Shown here piece by piece: positions 1-4,540 of a DNA stretch of 6,401 nt (position 1 is its first letter; the number at the start of each line of letters is the position of its first letter). The DNA is taken from contig CAZWUZ010000223.1 of NCBI GenBank assembly GCA_964637655.1, positions 1 through 6,401 on the forward strand, in the 5' to 3' direction. The position numbers were made by a program, and so were the translations under genes. The notes beneath the pieces are model-generated. The model was not told the origin of the DNA and made no database searches. It saw only the letters and a list, made by a program, of their open reading frames with translations. This stretch comes from CAZWUZ01 sp964637655 [NCBI: uncultured bacterium]. GTDB lineage: Bacteria > DAOPZR01.

Positions 1-530
1 CCATGCGCGCGGCGGGATGCTGGCAGGTGCTCTTCGGTCTCGAATCGGGAAGCGCTGCCCTGCTCGCGCAAGTGCGCAAGGGGACGACGGTGGCGCAGAA
101 CCGCGCGGCGGTGCGCGCGGCGAAAGCGGCCGGGCTCGAGGTGCGCGGCGATTTCCTTGTCGGGGTGCCGGGCGAGACGCGTGACATGCTCGACGCGACG
201 CTGCAGTTTGCCATTGACGAGAAACTCGACTTCGCGCATTTCAACCGCTTCGAGCCGTTCCCGGGCACTGCTTTGTACGCCACCGCGTTCACCGACCGCC
301 CGGAACTTGCCGCGCAGGACTGGGCGGCCTTCCGCAGCGTGCAGGATGTCGAGCAGTTATTCTACGTGCCGGACGGGATGACCCGCGCGGAGTATACCGC
401 CGTGCTGCGCTCCCTCACCCGCCGCTTTTACCTGCGGCCTGCCTATGTCGTGCAGCGCCTGCGCGGCATCCGTACCGTCACCCAGTTGCGCGGCCATCTG
501 CTGGGCGCGCTCGGGATGCTGCAACTGTGA
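1..530 (+). CDS. Radical SAM protein, C-terminal part (5'-truncated by window edge)
   Basis: The frame is open from the first bases, so the gene starts upstream and only about 176 codons are present. The visible part is the second half of a radical SAM TIM-barrel: GLESGS near the start, then a KGTT segment, a helix, the strand and loop FLVGVPGET, and later PFPGTALY. These match the conserved order GlEsGs / Kg.t / GlPGEt / PGT.ly of B12-dependent radical SAM (BchE-like) enzymes. The FYLRP segment near the C-terminus is also typical of that class. The CxxxCxxC motif that binds the [4Fe-4S] cluster, and any N-terminal cobalamin-binding domain, would lie outside the window, so B12 dependence and substrate cannot be judged. 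The stop codon overlaps the GTG start of the next gene (GTGA), which suggests translational coupling. Family assignment is firm; the specific reaction is unknown. Confidence 0.9.
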   Translation, partial: MRAAGCWQVLFGLESGSAALLAQVRKGTTVAQNRAAVRAAKAAGLEVRGDFLVGVPGETRDMLDATLQFAIDEKLDFAHFNRFEPFPGTALYATAFTDRPELAAQDWAAFRSVQDVEQLFYVPDGMTRAEYTAVLRSLTRRFYLRPAYVVQRLRGIRTVTQLRGHLLGALGMLQL

Positions 531-1423
531 CAACGCTGCCCCTGCGTTTCTGCGCCGCGGCCTGCCTGGCCGTGCTGCTGCTCACCGCCTGCGGTCGTGA
601 TGCCGCACCGCCGCCGATTACGCCGCCGGCAGCGCGCGGTCCGCTGCTGCTTGACGACACCGCGGTGCAGGCGTTCCTGCCCGCCGGGTTCGCGCTCAAT
701 GCCTGCGAAACGGCGTCGCTTTCCGGGCGCGTGCCGCCGGAATACCTGCTTATCAGCCGCAGCACCACGCGCGGCGGAACCGCGGCGCTGCTGCCGACGG
801 TGGTGACCATCGTCGGTCATGATACTGACGGCTGGCGCAAACTGACCGAACTCAACCTCGCCTTTGCCGAGGCACTGAGCATACATCGCGGCCCGCTCAT
901 CGATACGCGCGACGCGGTCATCATCGCCACACAGGCGGGGAGCGGCGGCTACCTCGATTACCGGCTGCTGGCGCAGGTGCATGACCATCTCGCGGAACTG
1001 CGCGCGCGGCAGGCGCTCTTCCAGGGACAGGTGCGCATCCGCGACCGTGTGCTCTACGAGACCGCGCACGGCAGTGTGCGCGCGTTCGCGTGGAACGGGC
1101 GCGAACTGGCGGAACGGCTTTTGCCTGACGGCCGGCAGCCGGACGAAAAGCCGGAAGACCGTATCGTCACCTTCCGCGTGCGGCCTGACGGCAGTTGCGA
1201 TCTGCGCGCGGAGACAGTGACCATCGCGGTCGGGCAGCGGCTGCGCGTGCGGCGCGCCGTGCCGGTCCCCGGCGAAAGCGCCGATCGCATCATCGCCGGC
1301 GGCGACGTGCTGGCCTGGACGGACGGCTTCCTCGTCGGCCGCACGGCCGGCACCGGCGTGGTTGAGGTGATACCCGGCTACTACGCCGATACCAGCGTTT
1401 CGTTTCCCGTGGTGGTGCGCTGA
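527..1423 (+). CDS. Putative lipoprotein with C-terminal Ig-like (BIg_2-type) segment
   Basis: This encodes 298 aa from a GTG start. The N-terminus has one Arg, a hydrophobic stretch and the lipobox LTAC with Cys22, as expected for a signal-peptidase-II lipoprotein, followed by a Pro/Ala-rich linker. The lipobox distance supports the GTG start, and no nearby in-frame ATG competes. The middle (about 40-220) is unrecognised. The last ~70 residues begin with TVTIAVGQ and end with a G-rich turn and alternating strands (VEVIPGYYADTSVSFPVVV), which is the pattern of a bacterial Ig-like group 2 domain; that assignment is from memory. The start overlaps the radical SAM stop by 4 bp with only a weak GGGA upstream, so it is probably translated by coupling. 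The protein is likely anchored facing the periplasm or outside. Its role is unknown, and a functional link with the radical SAM enzyme is only inferred from the overlap. Local GC is very high (45 of 60 bases in 1261-1320). Confidence 0.85.
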   Translation: MTTLPLRFCAAACLAVLLLTACGRDAAPPPITPPAARGPLLLDDTAVQAFLPAGFALNACETASLSGRVPPEYLLISRSTTRGGTAALLPTVVTIVGHDTDGWRKLTELNLAFAEALSIHRGPLIDTRDAVIIATQAGSGGYLDYRLLAQVHDHLAELRARQALFQGQVRIRDRVLYETAHGSVRAFAWNGRELAERLLPDGRQPDEKPEDRIVTFRVRPDGSCDLRAETVTIAVGQRLRVRRAVPVPGESADRIIAGGDVLAWTDGFLVGRTAGTGVVEVIPGYYADTSVSFPVVVR

Positions 1424-1427
1424 GGGG

Positions 1428-1889
1428 TCAGAAGTAGAGCGGGCGGTTGGTGCGCAGGCGCAGGGCGCGGCGCAGTGTCTCGAGCAGCGGCTGCAGGGCG
1501 GGATCGACCGCCGCCTCGTGCGGCCAGATCTTGATAAAATGTTCCTGCCGGGCGTTGACGACCGTGAACTGGTAGAGCGGCTCACCCGCCCGCGGCGGTG
1601 CGGTGCTCGAGACGCGCGCGGGAAAATCGCAGGCGGCGATGCGCTGCTGCAGTTCGTCGCGCAGTGCGGCGGGGAGCGGCGCGGGTGCGTACGGCTCGAT
1701 GAAGGTGCCGCGCTGGAAGGTGAAGGAGAGCATGCCGGCATCGGCGTACACGATGCGCCACAAGTCGCCCTCGGTGCCGAGCGGGCGCACCTCGAAGACG
1801 AACGAGTCGCCGCGCGGCGTCAGCGGGGTCTCCGGGACGGCCGCGCAGGCGGTAAGCAGGCAGCAGCAGAACAGCAGCAAGTAGCGCAT
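1428..1889 (-). CDS. Small putative lipoprotein of unknown function
   Basis: This 153-aa protein reads on the minus strand from ATG at 1889 to TGA at 1428. The N-terminus MRYLLLFCCCLLTAC is a compact lipoprotein signal peptide with lipobox LTAC and Cys15, which decides the start even though the frame stays open much further upstream. The mature part has alternating strands (FVFEVRPLG, LWRIVYADAG, LSFTFQRG), a central helix (about 71-86) and a C-terminal helix (about 129-145). A segment with QFTVVNARQEHFIKIWP is also present. I do not recognise a family. The layout resembles small outer-membrane-anchored proteins with a short beta domain. It converges on the preceding lipoprotein gene with four bases between stops, and is divergent from the 208-aa gene. 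No Shine-Dalgarno is obvious before the ATG. Confidence 0.85.
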   Translation of the reverse strand: MRYLLLFCCCLLTACAAVPETPLTPRGDSFVFEVRPLGTEGDLWRIVYADAGMLSFTFQRGTFIEPYAPAPLPAALRDELQQRIAACDFPARVSSTAPPRAGEPLYQFTVVNARQEHFIKIWPHEAAVDPALQPLLETLRRALRLRTNRPLYF

Positions 1890-1895
1890 GCGCCA

Positions 1896-1924
1896 ATCGT
1901 AGCACAGGCGCACAGGGGAGGCAA
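1896..1924 (-). promoter_or_regulatory. Candidate sigma70-like promoter for the minus-strand lipoprotein
   Basis: On the minus strand TTGCCT (1924-1919) and TACGAT (1901-1896) are separated by 17 bases, each matching 4 of 6 consensus positions. Only six bases separate TACGAT from the ATG at 1889, so transcription would begin at or next to the start codon. That would fit the lack of a Shine-Dalgarno and suggest a leaderless mRNA. The -35 overlaps the ribosome binding site of the divergent gene. A match of this quality can occur by chance. Confidence 0.3.
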
Positions 1925-1925
1925 C

Positions 1926-2552
1926 ATGGACTGGACGGCATTGGGCAGCGAACTCGGCCTGACCTTCAAGCCGGGCATCCGCGCCTTCCTTGAATCTGAC
2001 GCGGTGCGGCGGCTGGAGACGGGTGATCCGCAGCAGGCGCAGGCGGCGGCGCAGGCGCGGAAACTGCTCGATAACCCGCTGGTGGCGGGACTGCTCGACC
2101 GGGTATTTACCGGGGTGCTTACCGGGCAGTGGCAGGGTTATGAGGCGGTTATCTACCGCGGGGCGCGCGCGTCGGGCGGGAGCAGCGGCTCCCATCCGTC
2201 GGTGACGGCAGCACTGCTCTTCAACCAGCCGCCGCGTTGCGGCCTGCAGGTGCGCGAGCGGCTGCTGGCTGACCGCCTGCTCGCGTGGTTCGGGCGGCGC
2301 GGCCTGCCAACCGGCAATGCCGCGCTCGACCGCGCCGTGCATATCAGCGCCCGCGAAATTGCGCAGGCGCAGGTGACCTTCAGCGACGCGCGTGTGCAGC
2401 AGCACCTGCTGACGCTGCAGGGACTGGGCGGAACGCTGCTGCTGACCGACGAAGGCATCCGCCGCAAACGCCAGGGTGAGACCCTCGACGCAACGGAAGC
2501 GCGGCGTGTGCTCGACGCGCAGGCTGCTTTCGCGCAGTCTGCCGGCTGGTGA
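1926..2552 (+). CDS. Uncharacterised soluble protein, weakly DUF3137-like
   Basis: This encodes 208 aa from the ATG at 1926, preceded by a strong ribosome binding site AGGGGAGG six bases upstream. That decides the start, although the same frame is open much further left, antisense to the lipoprotein gene. No signal peptide or membrane segment is seen. The N-terminal 60 residues are helical and rich in Ala/Gln/Leu. From about residue 63 the pattern changes to TGQWQGYEAVIYRG followed by a Gly/Ser loop and a strand. Later come TGNAALDRAVHIS, a helix ending in QQHLL, and TLLLTDEGIRRK. This order (short strand with G..g..v, loop, GdaeFDr-like motif, then l.ltd.gi) recalls DUF3137-type proteins, a weak resemblance made by eye. 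Function is unknown. The gene is divergent from the lipoprotein gene across 36 bp, so the two may share regulation. Confidence 0.8.
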   Translation: MDWTALGSELGLTFKPGIRAFLESDAVRRLETGDPQQAQAAAQARKLLDNPLVAGLLDRVFTGVLTGQWQGYEAVIYRGARASGGSSGSHPSVTAALLFNQPPRCGLQVRERLLADRLLAWFGRRGLPTGNAALDRAVHISAREIAQAQVTFSDARVQQHLLTLQGLGGTLLLTDEGIRRKRQGETLDATEARRVLDAQAAFAQSAGW

Positions 2553-2561
2553 AGGCCAGCC

Positions 2562-2584
2562 GGGCCCGGAGAACTTCCGGCCCC
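2562..2584 (+). terminator. GC-rich hairpin after the 208-aa gene, possible terminator
   Basis: Ten bases after the stop codon, GGG-CC(C)GGA at 2562-2570 can pair with TCCGGCCC at 2576-2583, giving eight base pairs with one bulged C and a five-base loop. No T-run follows, so it is not a textbook intrinsic terminator. An alternative CCCC-ATC-GGGG hairpin overlaps it at 2581-2591. Position and stability are the only support. Confidence 0.35.
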
Positions 2585-2637
2585 ATCGGGGTCTCGTACC
2601 GCGTTGGTTTGCTGTGCCCTGCCGTGTGCTGCATGGG

Positions 2638-2799
2638 TCAGACGGAAATCTGTTGCGGGGTGAGTTTGACGACCTTGCCGTTGCGGGAAACATAGATGCA
2701 GCGTCCTGCGCGCTTGTGTTCGCGCAGGGCGTCACGCACACCCTTGCGGGTAACGCGCGGCAGAATATTCTTTTCTTCAGCCGCCGTTCGTGGTCTCAT
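2638..2799 (-). CDS. Small conserved-looking protein, 53 aa, unknown function
   Basis: This short minus-strand frame runs from ATG at 2799 to TGA at 2638. An in-frame stop lies seven codons upstream with no ATG, GTG or TTG between, so this is the only start. The protein is basic: a helix holding RKGVRDALREHKRAG, then a strand-turn-strand CIYVSRNGKVVKLTP and a short tail QQISV. The pattern 'eHK..G..i.v..nGKvv.l.P..i' looks like small uncharacterised bacterial proteins I have seen near toxin-antitoxin or accessory loci, but I cannot name a family. The upstream sequence has only a poor Shine-Dalgarno. It is divergent from the PIN toxin module and convergent with the 208-aa gene. The plausible secondary structure and Lys/Arg/Gly pattern argue for a real gene; its small size keeps confidence moderate. 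An antitoxin-like or DNA-binding role is possible but not shown. Confidence 0.55.
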   Translation of the reverse strand: MRPRTAAEEKNILPRVTRKGVRDALREHKRAGRCIYVSRNGKVVKLTPQQISV

Positions 2800-2838
2800 T
2801 ACATCTTTGCTGGTAACTTTTCAGCCCGTCTTTCTCTT

Positions 2839-2860
2839 CGCCCGCTGTTTATAGCGGGCG
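2839..2860. repeat. Perfect hairpin, 8-bp stem
   Basis: CGCCCGCT (2839-2846) and AGCGGGCG (2853-2860) form a perfect eight-pair stem with loop GTTTAT. No T-run follows on either strand, so it is not a simple terminator. It would lie about 40-60 bases upstream of the ATG of the 53-aa gene, in its leader or promoter region. Confidence 0.6.
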
Positions 2861-2925
2861 AGGCTGCGGAACGGCAGGTGCGGGCGGACATGGTCGGACG
2901 TATCCCCTCGACGCTGCGCGTAGTT

Positions 2926-2945
2926 CTCTCCCCTAGGAGAGGGGA
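2926..2945. repeat. Hairpin with two alternative pairings
   Basis: CTCTCC (2926-2931) pairs with GGAGAG (2936-2941) around loop CCTA. Alternatively TCCCCT (2929-2934) pairs with AGGGGA (2940-2945) around AGGAG. The two folds exclude each other. Pyrimidine/purine hairpins like this are often dispersed intergenic elements; copies elsewhere in the genome cannot be checked here. Confidence 0.5.
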
Positions 2946-2951
2946 CAGAGT

Positions 2952-2964
2952 GGCTGAATACAAA
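2952..2964 (+). repeat. Left copy of 13-bp inverted repeat flanking toxin-antitoxin module
   Basis: GGCTGAATACAAA here is the exact reverse complement of 3791-3803. The two copies enclose the promoter, PIN toxin and antitoxin. A rough expectation for any 13-bp inverted match in a window of this size is about 0.3, so chance is not excluded. Confidence 0.45.
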
Positions 2965-3033
2965 TGAACAGTGTTTTTTCTGGCAGTTGTTGGCTATAAG
3001 CCGGGAAACGGCAGGGGCGCGATTGCGCAAGCG

Positions 3034-3057
3034 ACCGGAGCCGGTTTGTGGTATACT
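3034..3057 (+). promoter_or_regulatory. Candidate extended -10 promoter and operator for the PIN toxin module
   Basis: TATACT at 3052-3057 is preceded by TGG (3049-3051), giving an extended -10 element of the TGn type. No good -35 lies 16-18 bases upstream. That place instead carries the inverted repeat ACCGG-AG-CCGGT (3034-3045). Such a dyad over the -35 region is where a toxin-antitoxin complex commonly autoregulates, so it is a candidate operator. Transcription would start near 3064, about 50 bases before the toxin ATG. Confidence 0.5.
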
Positions 3058-3113
3058 ATGGGTGAGGACGATGGGTGGGTGAATTGTCTGCCCGATGAAA
3101 GGCGGCGCAATTG

Positions 3114-3596
3114 ATGCGGAAAACCTGCTACATTGAAACATCCATTCCCAGTTACTATTTCGAGACGCGAGAAACAAACGATTGCGTCGCGAAACGTGAC
3201 TGGACTCGTGAGTTTTGGCGGATGCGTGAGTCGTTTGAGTTTGTCACGGCGAATGCGGTGCTCGAAGAATTGCGACGCGGGGACTATCCGATGCAGCAGC
3301 AATGTCTTGAACTGCTTGTGTCGCTGCCCTGCCTGCATGTGGCTAATGAGATTCCCGGCATTACGGAAACCTATATCCGCCATTTGGTGATGCCGCGTCA
3401 GCCGTTGGGTGACGCACTCCATCTGGCGTTGGCGTCATTTCACCGTTGTGATTTTATTGTTACCTGGAATTGCGCGCATCTTGCCAATCCGCATAAACAG
3501 AATCACATTCGCATCATCAATGCCACGATGGGATTGTTTACTCCGGGATTGGTGACCCCATATGAATTATTGGAAGGGAGAGAGGACAATGGTTGA
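3114..3596 (+). CDS. PIN-domain toxin (VapC-type ribonuclease)
   Basis: This 160-aa protein has the PIN fold hallmarks. YIETSIPSYYFETR at the N-terminus carries Glu8, where most PIN proteins have Asp, a substitution typical of one PIN subfamily. VLEELRRGD holds Glu51/52. GDALHLALA has Asp100, followed by CDFIVTWN with Asp113 and HLANP. The DALHLA ... TWN..HLAN signature is characteristic of that subfamily. These acidic residues would bind metal for RNA cleavage. The ATG at 3114 is preceded by AAAGG eleven bases away; a TTG one codon upstream (3111) has better spacing, so the start could shift by one residue. The gene overlaps the next by 8 bp, toxin first. Base composition is clearly lower in GC than upstream (25 of 60 in 3121-3180), suggesting transfer. 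The target RNA is unknown. Confidence 0.88.
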   Translation: MRKTCYIETSIPSYYFETRETNDCVAKRDWTREFWRMRESFEFVTANAVLEELRRGDYPMQQQCLELLVSLPCLHVANEIPGITETYIRHLVMPRQPLGDALHLALASFHRCDFIVTWNCAHLANPHKQNHIRIINATMGLFTPGLVTPYELLEGREDNG

Positions 3597-3768
3597 TGAT
3601 CCGGTGGTGCAGCGGGTACGCGAGGCCCGCCAGCAAATTTCGGCGGAGTTCCACCATGATGTGGCGGAATATGTCGCCCATCTGCGCGAATTGGACAAGC
3701 AGAATGAGGGACGGCTTTGGCAGGGACGGGCTGGAGTTGAGTGTAAACAGACGGATAAGGCGGTTTGA
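3589..3768 (+). CDS. Putative antitoxin partner of the PIN toxin
   Basis: This 59-aa protein starts at ATG 3589 inside the toxin gene, eight bases before the toxin stop ends, behind a strong purine-rich ribosome binding site (GGGAGAGAGG). Another in-frame ATG at 3562 is possible but has no such site and would add MNYWKGERT. The N-terminus DDPVVQRVREARQQISAEF followed by a helix to about residue 42 matches small proteins commonly encoded right after PIN proteins of this kind ('DPiv.evR.aR..i...f..D'). I recall this association from comparative experience and have not searched it. The last ~17 residues (after GRLW) are polar and unrecognised. No AbrB, MazE or Phd DNA-binding motif is obvious. 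Pairing, overlap and order argue that it neutralises the toxin; autoregulation through the upstream dyad is inferred. Confidence 0.8.
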   Translation: MVDDPVVQRVREARQQISAEFHHDVAEYVAHLRELDKQNEGRLWQGRAGVECKQTDKAV

Positions 3769-3790
3769 TGTCGGGGTTGGTTGTCGATAT

Positions 3791-3803
3791 TTTGTATTCA
3801 GCC
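3791..3803 (-). repeat. Right copy of 13-bp inverted repeat
   Basis: TTTGTATTCAGCC is the exact reverse complement of 2952-2964. It overlaps the stop codon of the IS66 remnant (3798-3800) and begins 23 bases after the antitoxin stop. Confidence 0.45.
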
Positions 3804-3992
3804 GGTGCAGACAGTTTCAGGAAAGAACGGGGCGCCGCGCACGGCGGCAGCGATGGCGGCGAGGATGTCCCACCCCTGTTTGCGCGCCGTGGAAATGTAG
3901 CCGCGAATCCGGTAGAAATCCTGCGCCGCTGACACACTGCGGAAGCTGCCCGAGATCTTTTCCTTCACCTTGAACGGTTCCTGAACGGTCAT
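3798..3992 (-). pseudogene. IS66-family transposase, C-terminal remnant
   Basis: On the minus strand an open frame of 64 codons ends at TGA 3798. From about residue 8 it reads KVKEKISGSFRSVSAAQDF, then RIRGYISTARKQGWD, and ends GAPFFPE. This matches the extreme C-terminus of IS66-family (TnpC) transposases, which reads approximately K.KQKISG.FRS..GA..F.RIR.YISTARKQG. The block normally just before it (N.AERD.RM) and all the catalytic domain are missing. Upstream the frame meets a TGA ten codons before the ATG at 3992, so no intact protein can be made. The homology starts at a small tandem repeat (TGAACGGT twice, 3971-3978 and 3982-3989), probably the breakpoint. It lies tail-to-tail with the toxin-antitoxin module. 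No complete IS end or target duplication was seen. Confidence 0.82.
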
Positions 3993-4074
3993 GCTGTTAA
4001 AACCCCGCTGGAAATTGAAAAATCATCAAGTATAGCAGTATCCGCCTGTCCACATAGCTATTGTACCACCGCCG

Positions 4075-4110
4075 CCTTTCCGTGCTGCGCACGGGCCCGG
4101 CCGCTCACAG
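4075..4110. repeat. 36-bp direct repeat, copy 1
   Basis: This copy matches 4171-4206 at 35 of 36 bases, with a 96-bp period. It starts CCTTTCC, contains a perfect hairpin CCGTGC-TGC-GCACGG (4080-4094) and then the palindrome-containing CGGGCCCGG, and ends GCTCACAG. Flanking bases are not similar, so the unit is sharply bounded. Confidence 0.85.
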
Positions 4111-4170
4111 TAAGCCAACCGTCACTGTCGTTCCGGTTGCCCCTGCGGGGCGGGGTTCTTCTCGCGGCAA

Positions 4171-4206
4171 CCTTTCCCTGCTGCGCACGGGCCCGGCCGC
4201 TCACAG
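4171..4206. repeat. 36-bp direct repeat, copy 2
   Basis: Identical to copy 1 except C instead of G at 4178, which breaks one pair of the inner hairpin. The first two bases are also part of the right arm of the GGTTGCC/GGCAACC stem. The same nine-base core CGGGCCCGG also occurs at 2561-2569, in the other intergenic region. Confidence 0.85.
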
Positions 4207-4408
4207 CGGGATGCGGTCAGCAGCAGGAGAATAGCGCGGAGGCGGGGATGGAATTACCTACGGACTTTTTCATTCCGGCGAGGACAGCCGCGTTAGCAGA
4301 TTCTTTCCGGAAGGTTTGGCTGCAGGAACATATTCCGCCATTTGCCCCGAACCCGGCAAACCGGCTTCGCAGGAATGTTATGATAATCCCCGCGCCCAAA
4401 GCGCCTTG

Positions 4409-4433
4409 TTACGCTGGTCAATCCGCAGCGTAA
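4409..4433. repeat. Perfect hairpin, 8-bp stem
   Basis: TTACGCTG (4409-4416) pairs fully with CAGCGTAA (4426-4433) around a nine-base loop. No T-run follows on either strand. It lies about 110 bases beyond the stop of the ATP-grasp gene and could act as a 3' end structure for that transcript. Confidence 0.45.
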
Positions 4434-4516
4434 AGTGAGAGCCAGTCACTGGTGTTTGAATCTGGAACTTGCCTGGCATTTTGCGCCATAAAGACGCACA
4501 TTTTCAATATTGCCGT

Positions 4517-4538
4517 AGCGGGCACCGCTGACCCCGCT
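4517..4538 (-). terminator. Hairpin directly after the ATP-grasp gene, possible terminator
   Basis: AGCGGG (4517-4522) pairs with CCCGCT (4533-4538), leaving a ten-base loop, two bases after the stop codon of the minus-strand gene. It is not followed by a T-run on the minus strand, so intrinsic termination is uncertain; it could instead protect the 3' end. Confidence 0.3.
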
Positions 4539-4540
4539 GG

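Larger units (their letters stand above)
2800..3033. other. Intergenic spacer between divergent small gene and toxin module
   Basis: I see no credible gene in this stretch. Frames that cross it lack a ribosome binding site and recognisable sequence. It carries two hairpin elements (2839-2860 and 2926-2945), the left copy of a 13-bp inverted repeat (2952-2964) and an eight-base palindrome TTGCGCAA (3023-3030) just before the toxin promoter. It contains the 5' regions of both divergent transcripts. Confidence 0.6.
3993..4540. other. Gene-poor region of about 550 bp with repeats and hairpins
   Basis: No credible coding sequence is visible. The best frames (about 60-98 codons on either strand around 4137-4433) lack a ribosome binding site and a recognisable sequence. 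The stretch holds a 36-bp direct repeat in two copies and a stem GGTTGCC/GGCAACC (4135-4141 with 4166-4172) between them. It also has an 8-bp-stem hairpin (4409-4433), a palindrome CCAGT-C-ACTGG (4442-4452) and a hairpin next to the ATP-grasp stop codon (4517-4538). It may be eroded mobile-element DNA, a structured transcript or both. Confidence 0.55.

Noticed and set aside
443-1741. 432-codon minus-strand open frame
   Set aside because: It runs antisense to the lipoprotein and radical SAM genes, is low-complexity Arg/Ser/Pro/Ala-rich and has no recognisable domain; it is a product of high GC.
1518-1925. Upstream extension of the 208-aa gene
   Set aside because: It is antisense to the lipoprotein gene and ignores the strong ribosome binding site before 1926.
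1890-2741. Upstream extension of the minus-strand lipoprotein frame
   Set aside because: It is antisense to the 208-aa gene and would bury the clear signal peptide at 1889; the lipobox start is preferred.
2476-2967. 163-codon plus-strand open frame
   Set aside because: It overlaps the end of the 208-aa gene, the hairpins and the 53-aa gene, with no coherent protein pattern.
2821-3177. 118-codon minus-strand open frame
   Set aside because: It spans the toxin promoter, dyads and start of the toxin gene, with no recognisable content.
4075-4206. CRISPR-like pair of 36-bp repeats
   Set aside because: Only two copies, a 60-bp interval with its own hairpin, and no cas genes or further repeats.
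4137-4433. 98-codon plus-strand open frame in the gene-poor region
   Set aside because: It crosses the repeat, has no ribosome binding site and shows no family pattern.
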